Of a stretch of DNA of 36,009 nt, positions 30,264 to 36,009 are shown piece by piece (the stretch's first letter is position 1; each line of letters opens with the position of its first letter). The notes below the pieces were generated by a model. It did no database searches. It had not been told where the DNA came from and worked only from the letters and a program-made list of their open reading frames with translations. Source of the DNA: Actinomycetota bacterium (GTDB lineage Bacteria; Actinomycetota; Thermoleophilia; RBG-16-64-13); assembly GCA_016278725.1 (NCBI GenBank), contig JADQBG010000019.1:1-36009 (forward strand), in the 5' to 3' direction. Position numbers and translations under genes: made by a program.

Positions 30264-31828
30264 CGCCCACCCTCCAAGTCCCCGACAATGGCGTCTATCT
30301 GCGTCCGCAGTTCGGCCTGCCGAGAGACGATGCGGGCGATTTCCGCGTTGAGCGCGGTGATGTCGACTGCCTCGGAGGTGTCCTCCTGCTCAACATAGAG
30401 TGGTACGGCGAGGTTGTAGCCGTTCTCAGCGATCTCAGCGTTGGCGACAAGACGGGTGAAGTGTGGGATGTCCGCCCGGCCCGTGAAGGCGTAGAGGATC
30501 CTCTGCCGGTTCTCCTCGGTGAGCTTGTTCTTGTTGCCGGCGCGCACGAACTCGTCCGATGCGTCAATGAAAGAGGTTGCATTGTCGGTCTTCGACTTTT
30601 TCAGCACGATGACGCAGGTGGCGATCGTGGTACCGAAGAACAGGTTCGGCGGCAGCTGAATGACCGTGTCGACGTAGTTGTTGTCGATGAGATACTTGCG
30701 GATCTTGCCCTCGGCGCCGCCGCGGTAGAGCACGCCGGGGAACTCGACGATGGCCGCCGTGCCGTTGACGGCAAGCCAGCTGAGGATATGCATGGTGAAG
30801 GCGAGGTCGGCCTTCGACTTCGGCGCAAGAACACCAGCCGAGGCGAAGCGCGGGTCGTTGATGAGGAGTGGGTTCGCGTTACCCTCCCACTTTATGGAGT
30901 AGGGCGGGTTCGAAACGATGGCCTCAAAGGGCTCGTCGTCCCAGTGCGCCGGGTCGAGCAAAGTGTCGCCGTGCGCGAGGTTGAACTTCTCGTAGTTGAC
31001 GTCGTGCAGGAACATGTTGATGCGCGCCAGGTTGTAGGTGGTCAGATTGATCTCCTGGCCAAAGAAGCCCTGGCGGATGTTTTCCTTCCCCAGCACCTTC
31101 GCGAACTTCAAGAGCAGCGACCCTGACCCGCACGCCGGGTCATACACCTTGTTCACTTCGGTCTTGCCCACCACGGTGATGCGCGCGAGAAGTTCGCTCA
31201 CCTCCTGGGGGGTGTAGTACTCGCCGCCCGACTTACCCGCGCTCGAAGCGTACATCTGCATCAGGTATTCGTAGGCGTCGCCGAAGGCGTCTATGGTGTG
31301 GTCCTCGAAGCGGCCCAAGTCGAGGTCGCCGATGGCGTTGAGCAGCTTGACGAGCTTCTCGTTGCGCTTGGCCACCGTGGAGCCAAGCTTCGCGCTGTTC
31401 ACGTCGAGATCGTCGAAGAGGCCCTTGAGGTCGTCTTCGCTCTCGGCGCCCACGGCGGAGCCCTCGATGTTGCGGAAGATGCGCTCCAACGTCTCGTTCA
31501 GGTTCGGGTCGGCGGCTGCCCGTACCCGCACGTTCGAGAAGAGCTCGCTCGGCAGGATATAGAATCCCTTCTCGGCGACCGTCTCCCGGCGACCGAACTC
31601 CGCACCAGAATCTGAGAGCTGAGCGTACTCAAAATTCGCGTGGCCCGCCCGGTGCTCGCCGGCGTTGAGATAGGCAGTGAGATTCTCCGAGATGAAGCGG
31701 TAGAAGAGCGTCCCCAGCACATAGCTCTTGAAGTCCCATCCGTCCACCGACCCGCGCAGGTCGTTGGCTACGCGCCAGATGGCCTTGTGGAGCTCGGCAC
31801 GTTGGGCTTCCTTCTCGGTCGGAGCCAT
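30260..31828 (-). CDS. hsdM: Type I DNA methyltransferase subunit (HsdM)
   Basis: A 522-residue protein. ATG 31828 is chosen because AAGGA lies 7 bases upstream; the open frame extends eight residues further. An N-terminal helical domain (residues about 10-190) is followed by the methyltransferase: YYTPQEVSELLARI, motif I VYDPACGSGSLLLKF (about 228-242), GQEINLTTYNLARINMFLHD, and the catalytic motif IV VSNPPYSIKW (NPPY 307-310). These mark an N6-adenine methyltransferase of the type I family (N12 class). HsdM2-HsdS methylates host DNA and, with HsdR, forms the restriction complex. First gene of the operon; its stop overlaps hsdS by four bases. Confidence 0.96.
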   Translation of the reverse strand: MAPTEKEAQRAELHKAIWRVANDLRGSVDGWDFKSYVLGTLFYRFISENLTAYLNAGEHRAGHANFEYAQLSDSGAEFGRRETVAEKGFYILPSELFSNVRVRAAADPNLNETLERIFRNIEGSAVGAESEDDLKGLFDDLDVNSAKLGSTVAKRNEKLVKLLNAIGDLDLGRFEDHTIDAFGDAYEYLMQMYASSAGKSGGEYYTPQEVSELLARITVVGKTEVNKVYDPACGSGSLLLKFAKVLGKENIRQGFFGQEINLTTYNLARINMFLHDVNYEKFNLAHGDTLLDPAHWDDEPFEAIVSNPPYSIKWEGNANPLLINDPRFASAGVLAPKSKADLAFTMHILSWLAVNGTAAIVEFPGVLYRGGAEGKIRKYLIDNNYVDTVIQLPPNLFFGTTIATCVIVLKKSKTDNATSFIDASDEFVRAGNKNKLTEENRQRILYAFTGRADIPHFTRLVANAEIAENGYNLAVPLYVEQEDTSEAVDITALNAEIARIVSRQAELRTQIDAIVGDLEGGR

Positions 31829-32071
31829 GCGGTCTTCCTTTCCTGAACACAACGACGGCTGAGGCGGGCCATGCTACTCCGCCGGGCAGACAGAACTACA
31901 GCGGCCGACACCCGCACCTGCCGCGGTGATCCGCCCTGTCAAGCACGTCACGCAGAGGTCCTCGGCTTCAGATGAGAGCTATAGCACGGGGCGGCCGCCC
32001 TGGTTCTGGTGCACAAGCCGGAAGATCCTCCGCGGGAAACCGTCGACTCGCGCTCAATCCTGTGGCAGTAC

Positions 32072-33013
32072 CTACTCCGCGTCCTCGAAGTAGTCCAGGT
32101 CGAGCCGCTTGACCACGAAGGTCTTATCTTCGGTAACCCCTACGTTATGGTCAATCATCAGCTGCGCCAGCTGATCCCCGTCAATCAGAACGATTCTCTT
32201 CTCGATGATCTTCACATACTCGAGGGCCTCTGAGGAGAACCAGGAGGTCGTAATGAAGACGCCCTTTCGCGCACGATTTCCGTCAAGGGTCCCGGCAAAC
32301 GCCTGTATGGCCGGACGCCCGACGACGTTGTCCCAGCGCTTGGCCTGGATGTAGATGGCGTCGAGGCCCAGCTTGTCTTCCTTTATGATGCCGTCCACCC
32401 CGCCGTCCCCTGACCTTCCGACCGCTTGGCCGGCGTCCTTCCGCGTTCCGCCGTAACCCATCGCGACGAGCAGCTGCACCACTAGTTTCTCAAGGAAGAC
32501 CGGCGGCGCCGCCTTTACCTTCGCCAGGATGTCCTCTCCCAGCGCGCGCCTCAGCTCCTGATAGCTGAGCTCGAGCACCTCTTCAGGAGTGCGCTCATCC
32601 CCGCCGTTATCCTCGACGTCCCCTGATGGGACGGGTTTCTGCTTCTTCTGGAACGCCACGAACTCTGGAAACTGCTTGAGGAATCGGATGTTGATCTCGG
32701 AAGGATTCGACGCAAGGACGTCGGCACCCCGAGTGGTGAGCCGGTAAAGGCCGCGTCCCGTACTCTCGAATAGCTCGGCCTTCTTCAGATAGGTGAGGGC
32801 CCAGCCGACCCGATTTGTGAAGAGAGACTGAGTACCGCTCGGGAGCTGCTCGCTGAGGTCTTCGTCGGTTAGGCCCAGTTTCTCTGCGAGATCAGCAACC
32901 GTCTCGCTGAAACGCTTCTCCTGCCCGTCAGAGCTGTACCTGAGGAGCGGGAGCATCACAGACTGGTAGTCGGGCACGGCCAAAGCAGATGCTCCAGATA
33001 GACTGGACGTCAC
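32072..33013 (-). CDS. mrr: Mrr-type restriction endonuclease
   Basis: About 313 residues. The start is taken at GTG 33013; another GTG at VPDYQSVMLPLL further in is also possible. The N-terminal winged-helix part (VPDYQSVMLPLLRYSSDG, FTNRVGWALTYLKKAELFES, GLYRLTTRGADVL) is the Mrr_N domain. The C-terminal nuclease contains FLEKLVVQLLVAMGYGG, GGVDGIIKEDKLGLDAIYIQ and AKRWDNVVGRPAIQAFAGTL, i.e. D...Q-A-K. Mrr proteins cut DNA that carries foreign methylation (type IV restriction). It lies upstream of the hsd operon on the same strand, about 240 bp from hsdM; together they form a defence block. Confidence 0.93.
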   Translation of the reverse strand: MTSSLSGASALAVPDYQSVMLPLLRYSSDGQEKRFSETVADLAEKLGLTDEDLSEQLPSGTQSLFTNRVGWALTYLKKAELFESTGRGLYRLTTRGADVLASNPSEINIRFLKQFPEFVAFQKKQKPVPSGDVEDNGGDERTPEEVLELSYQELRRALGEDILAKVKAAPPVFLEKLVVQLLVAMGYGGTRKDAGQAVGRSGDGGVDGIIKEDKLGLDAIYIQAKRWDNVVGRPAIQAFAGTLDGNRARKGVFITTSWFSSEALEYVKIIEKRIVLIDGDQLAQLMIDHNVGVTEDKTFVVKRLDLDYFEDAE

Positions 33014-33079
33014 TTGACATGACCATCCTAACAACCTCCACAAGCAAGAAGCCAGCGATAGTTGCCCGCCTGTTGCCCT

Positions 33080-33382
33080 TTAGGTCATTTGCTGGGGCAG
33101 CCGACCCGTCTTCTCAAGCCACTTCACGATCTCCGAGCGGATGTAGATACGAGCCCGGATCGTCTCGGCGACCGGTGCAGGGAAATCAGCATGCCGGTCC
33201 CGCCACTTGGAGACGGTATCGTAAGGCCGGCCGAGCATGGCGGCGATGTCCCCGAGCGTCACCAGCTCCTCGGCCAGCTCCTCCCGAGTGAAGGTGCGAA
33301 CGTCGTCTTTCTTGGGCTGCGTCATGAGAGAACCGTAGGTGAGGCCGGTCCCCTCCGTCAAGACCTCTGGACACCGGTCCAT
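33080..33382 (-). CDS. HTH protein of the MerR/excisionase type
   Basis: A 100-residue protein. ATG 33382 overlaps the stop of the preceding gene (TGATG) and has GGGAGAG just upstream, so I keep this start over the in-frame ATG at 33322. The core EELVTLGDIAAMLGRPYDTV, then SKWRDRHADFPAP, IYIRSEIVKWLEKTGRLP, is a helix-turn-helix of the MerR/AlpA excisionase type that binds DNA. Given the small operon and the nearby palindromes, it may regulate its own promoter or be the excisionase of an element; neither is proven. Confidence 0.8.
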   Translation of the reverse strand: MDRCPEVLTEGTGLTYGSLMTQPKKDDVRTFTREELAEELVTLGDIAAMLGRPYDTVSKWRDRHADFPAPVAETIRARIYIRSEIVKWLEKTGRLPQQMT

Positions 33383-33597
33383 CAGCTCTCCCGCCAGCCG
33401 AGCGCCTGCTGGGCGGCGCTCGGAAGGTAGGCAAGCTGCGCGCCTTCGCCGATGTAGATGACCTGCCCGTCCTCAGTCTCCACCCCGGCCACCTCCCCCA
33501 CGCTGTATTCGAAAGCCCACTGAGGTTGCTGCGCGAGACGGACTTCCGCCTCGAGGTCTAAATCCTCTAGGTACTCGATGAGCCCGCCAACCGTCAT
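33382..33597 (-). CDS. Small conserved protein (DLDLEAEVRLAQQP type)
   Basis: A 71-residue protein beginning MTVGGLIEYLEDLDLEAEVR, with LAQQPQWAFEYSVGEVAG and VIYIGEGAQLAYLPSAAQ, ending QALGW. Similar small proteins with the order LxDLDPxAEVRLAxQPxWPFEY are frequent in actinobacterial and phage-derived regions. Their function is unknown. It is the second gene of a three-gene operon, 14 bp after the first and overlapping the third. Confidence 0.8.
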   Translation of the reverse strand: MTVGGLIEYLEDLDLEAEVRLAQQPQWAFEYSVGEVAGVETEDGQVIYIGEGAQLAYLPSAAQQALGWRES

Positions 33598-33611
33598 CGT
33601 CGCCCCCTCCC

Positions 33612-33806
33612 CTATCGCTCGTTGCCGCTCAGGAACTCGACGAGCTCTGTGAGCCCCTCGCGAACGTGGCCGAGGCTGCCGGCGTAGCTCCAGTCGCGTG
33701 GCCGCTTGGCGGCCTTCTCCGCGTGCGCTTCCAGCTCATCCTTGAGCTGCGCAATCAGGCTTTCGATCTGCTCTGCGTTTTGCCGGTATTCCTGCTCTGC
33801 GGTCAT
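33612..33806 (-). CDS. Small helical protein, first gene of a three-gene operon
   Basis: A 64-residue protein from ATG 33806 with AAGGAGG 6 bases upstream. MTAEQEYRQNAEQIESLIAQ, then LKDELEAHAEKAAKR is a probable coiled coil; WSYAGSLGHVREGLTELVEF ends it. No family recognised. The sequence is typical of small regulators or structural partners found with the DLDLEAEVRL-type protein. Confidence 0.75.
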   Translation of the reverse strand: MTAEQEYRQNAEQIESLIAQLKDELEAHAEKAAKRPRDWSYAGSLGHVREGLTELVEFLSGNER

Positions 33807-33836
33807 TCGGGCCTCCTTTGAGGGTCACTGTCCTTG

Positions 33837-33884
33837 TGTCATGACATTCCCTCTCGTGCCCCAGGATGTCAAGTAGTCATGACA
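33837..33884 (-). promoter_or_regulatory. Paired TGTCATGACA-type palindromes and -35 box of the small operon
   Basis: TGTCATGACA (33837-33846, perfect 10-bp palindrome) and GTCATGACA (33876-33884) lie 38 bp apart. On the minus strand a TTGACA (33872-33867) falls between them, and the first palindrome covers the expected -10 area, so a repressor bound there would block transcription. The HTH protein of the operon is a candidate. Confidence 0.5.
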
Positions 33885-33892
33885 GAACGAGT

Positions 33893-33935
33893 AAAAAAAA
33901 GAAGACCCCGCTCGGCGGGGAAGGCGAGCGGGGTC
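33893..33935 (-). terminator. Rho-independent terminator for the oxidoreductase operon
   Basis: On the minus strand GACCCCGCTC (33935-33926) pairs with its exact complement (33913-33904) around a 12-base loop, and T8 (33900-33893) follows after 3 bases. It would stop transcription coming from the FrhB-like gene before the small operon. Confidence 0.88.
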
Positions 33936-34170
33936 GCAGAGGAGGCCACTCGGGGCTACGGGCGGTGAGCCAGGTAGAACGGGCGTGACGCCTGGCCATC
34001 TTTGGCCTTAACTACTGTCTAGAGCCCCTCCCGACCTGGTCAGTATCGAGGAAACGAAAGTGCGGATGTAGGAGATTGTTTCCGAAGTCGCCATCTCATC
34101 CGGATGTCGCCAGCGATGCTCCACCATAGAACAAGAGGTCCACTACTCTCCAAAGTCCGCGTGAATGCGA

Positions 34171-35271
34171 CTACCCTCCATAGGTCGGGGTTGGTAGCCC
34201 ATGTTCGCGCGCATCCACGATCACAGCTCTGTTCCCCCGCTTCTTGTATAAGAACCCGGGGTTAGTCGCGATTATCAGAGGGTCGGAGGGTTCAACAAGA
34301 ACCGCAGCATGCTGACGCAGTACCCCCAAAGCTTCTTCTCCCCGTTTACTTCGAACGAGCACCGCGGAGAATCCCTTGTGGTCGGGATCGCCGTACATAT
34401 CGCCAATGGAGAGATCAGCGAGTTCGGAGGACCAATCAGAGCAAGTGATGCACCGGTAGGGCCGGTACATGCGCAGATAGGACCGAGCATCGGGGTAGGG
34501 GACTTCATGGGTGGTCCCCGACCTGGTGGTTACGGAAAACGCGCCCGGGAAAGACCCCTCGCGATAAGCGAGACGCACCACATCCTGGAGCCGCAGCCCG
34601 AGCACCTCCTCAATGATGAAGGTGGTCGCTTCGAAATAGAAATTCGAAAGACAGAAGAGACCGACGCTCAACGATATCTCGGCAGGACTGTACCCAGCCG
34701 CGGCAGCCTTGCGTAGCCCCGCGATCTGGCATGGTAGGCCGACGAAGGCAAGACGATCCCCCGGTTGTGCATCTCGAAGAGCGGCTACTTGGGGTGTTAG
34801 AGCGTACTTAGATTGCGCCGCATTCTTAATAGCCTCGGCGTCACGGGCGATAGCGGCTACGGGCAGATAGGGGCGCTCTGGGTCGAAGATGGTGACAACA
34901 GCACCGTTGATGGCGTCACTCTCAAGAAGACTCAGAAGGAGTGCCGTGACAACGCCCCCTGAGGTCCCAGTATCCCGAGTCTCGGGGTCAGTCGCTTGGG
35001 CCGCAAGCGCCTCCCCGTAGACCCCTAACTCATCCTCCTCGACGCGGCGTCGCCCGAAAGCTTCGCGCTCCAAGTCGCCCATGGGAAGTTCGCGTCCCGG
35101 ACACGAGGTCACACAGGCAGAGCAAGACGTACAGCCGCCAACATAGACGGGAGTGAGGTCTGCACCAACGTCCAGGCAGTCCTCGCAGCAGACGGCGACG
35201 CAGGTGCCGCAGCGGGCGCAGAGGCCGCTCGAGACCACGTCGTCAAATAAGTCTTGAACTACTGGCTTCAT
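34171..35271 (-). CDS. FrhB-like coenzyme F420 hydrogenase/dehydrogenase beta subunit family protein
   Basis: A 366-residue iron-sulfur flavoprotein. Two ferredoxin-type 4Fe-4S sites lie at the N-terminus: Cys18, 21, 24, 28 (CARCGTCVAVC) and Cys47, 50, 53, 57 (CTSCSACVTSC). The FrhB domain then follows, with TSGGVVTALLLSLLE, AQSKYALTP, DRLAFVGLPCQIAGLRKAA and FCLSNFYFEATTFIIEEVLG, and later CITCSDWSSELADLSIGD. Such proteins bind FAD and move electrons between ferredoxin-like carriers and F420, NAD or another acceptor. It is 65 bp downstream of the aldehyde oxidoreductase gene on the same strand, so it probably passes electrons from that enzyme to the next carrier. Use of F420 is possible, not shown. 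Confidence 0.9.
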   Translation of the reverse strand: MKPVVQDLFDDVVSSGLCARCGTCVAVCCEDCLDVGADLTPVYVGGCTSCSACVTSCPGRELPMGDLEREAFGRRRVEEDELGVYGEALAAQATDPETRDTGTSGGVVTALLLSLLESDAINGAVVTIFDPERPYLPVAAIARDAEAIKNAAQSKYALTPQVAALRDAQPGDRLAFVGLPCQIAGLRKAAAAGYSPAEISLSVGLFCLSNFYFEATTFIIEEVLGLRLQDVVRLAYREGSFPGAFSVTTRSGTTHEVPYPDARSYLRMYRPYRCITCSDWSSELADLSIGDMYGDPDHKGFSAVLVRSKRGEEALGVLRQHAAVLVEPSDPLIIATNPGFLYKKRGNRAVIVDAREHGLPTPTYGG

Positions 35272-35336
35272 GTCCGCATCATCCTTTGGGAAGGCTGGCG
35301 GAGGGAACCCCCACTCGCCTAATCCAGTGGTGGGTG

Positions 35337-36009
35337 TCAGGGTACATCGCGAAAACTGGCAGAAACCCTGTCCAATTCCCGGTCAGGAACGTCGAATGTC
35401 GTTTCCAGCTCCGGGAGCTCCCTAATCGTGAAAGCCTCCGGGAGCCGATCGTCGTGCCTTGTGAAGCCAGCCAACTCGTTAAAGCGATGTTCGTCTCCCA
35501 CCATCTCAACCGCCGTCGAGCGGAGCCACTCGGCGTCAACGTCCCAACCAAAACGCCCCTCGATGAGATCCGCCACGATCTCCAGGCGGGTTCCGATAGA
35601 TCCAACCGTGAACATACACAACCCCGTAAAGTCGAGAATGGAAACGAGCTTCTGCATCTTAAGAGAAAGCTCGGGCTGACCTTCAGGGTCTGCGTGATCA
35701 ACTTGGGCGCGGGCAGTGGGGCCGGCTGTATGGTCAGCCCCCATGGGCGAGGTCGCGTAGGTGACTCCCATGCCTTTAATAGCTCGAGGATCATACGCCG
35801 CCATGCTTTGTCCCTTAACCACGGGAACATTGAGGACGCCTAACACCTTGCCGGCAACGGCTGCCCCCGCACCCAGGACTCGCCCCAGCACGGTCCCCGT
35901 ACGGACCTCATCCAGCAGCCCGATGGCAGCCTCGCTGTCACCAAAGTCCGCGACTCCCGCCTCCATCGCCACGCCTATCGCAGCCCCCATCTCCATCGTG
36001 TCGATCCCA
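35337..36009 (-). CDS. Tungsten-containing aldehyde:ferredoxin oxidoreductase, C-terminal part (partial)
   Basis: The frame is open at the right edge, and about 224 residues of the C-terminal part are present. Near the edge GIDTMEMGAAIGVAMEAG is the block that follows the central domain of AOR-family enzymes (usually GLDTxSxGxxIAxAMEL). KGQSMAAYDPRAIKGMGVTY and ATSPMGADHT are hallmark AOR blocks, and SILDFTGLCMFTVGS contains the D-x-x-G-L-C site whose Cys is the fourth ligand to the 4Fe-4S cluster. These enzymes oxidise aldehydes to acids with a tungsten-bispterin cofactor and reduce ferredoxin. The FrhB-like protein follows in the same operon. Confidence 0.93.
   Translation of the reverse strand, partial: GIDTMEMGAAIGVAMEAGVADFGDSEAAIGLLDEVRTGTVLGRVLGAGAAVAGKVLGVLNVPVVKGQSMAAYDPRAIKGMGVTYATSPMGADHTAGPTARAQVDHADPEGQPELSLKMQKLVSILDFTGLCMFTVGSIGTRLEIVADLIEGRFGWDVDAEWLRSTAVEMVGDEHRFNELAGFTRHDDRLPEAFTIRELPELETTFDVPDRELDRVSASFRDVP

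Overview
The window is high-GC DNA with many GTG/TTG starts and good Shine-Dalgarno sites. Four things suggest an anaerobic, selenocysteine-decoding bacterium, most likely a deep-branching anaerobic Actinomycetota; the lineage is inference. They are a selenoprotein with an in-frame UGA and a bacterial SECIS-like hairpin, a tungsten aldehyde:ferredoxin oxidoreductase next to an FrhB-like iron-sulfur flavoprotein, secreted SLH-domain proteins, and an IdeR/DtxR-like iron box at an FTR1 permease.

Left part (1-8.5 kb): a long minus-strand gene runs off the left edge and resembles the N-terminal region of PEP/pyruvate-binding proteins. It is followed by a methionine-rich SLH protein with a strong terminator. 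Next is a minus-strand operon SRPBCC protein -> GrdB-like selenoprotein -> DUF1638 protein. Then come a small ABM-like protein, an NAD(P)H FMN reductase, a DedA protein and a VapBC-type toxin-antitoxin pair.

Middle part (8.5-17.3 kb): small metabolic and accessory genes. These are a damaged ABM-like gene, a DUF2164 protein, an NTF2-like protein, an alpha/beta hydrolase coupled to a frameshifted RibD/DHFR-like gene, a lipoprotein, a membrane protein, the iron permease FTR1, a cluster of DUF4386/DUF6326 membrane proteins with degenerate copies, and a methyltransferase.

Right-middle part (17.3-24.6 kb): a recombination-scarred accessory region. It contains three tyrosine-recombinase remnants, a 3' fragment of tRNA-Lys(CTT) flanked by GTTGGCAAC repeats, and a 3' fragment of tRNA-Ser(CGA). 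It also carries two small Cys-rich proteins, an overlapping three-gene cassette (DUF3467-like, unknown, HEPN-like), an SLH protein, a membrane-anchored Mrr-type nuclease with a zinc finger, and two secreted proteins that share an undescribed motif.

Right part (24.7-36 kb): a defence block with a complete type I restriction-modification operon hsdM-hsdS-hsdR (12-bp repeats in the hsdS linker), a membrane-anchored accessory protein, an Mrr-type restriction enzyme and a three-gene operon of small proteins including an HTH protein. It is followed by a terminator, the FrhB-like protein and the C-terminal part of the aldehyde oxidoreductase, which enters from the right edge. No complete tRNA, rRNA, CRISPR array or intact insertion sequence was seen.
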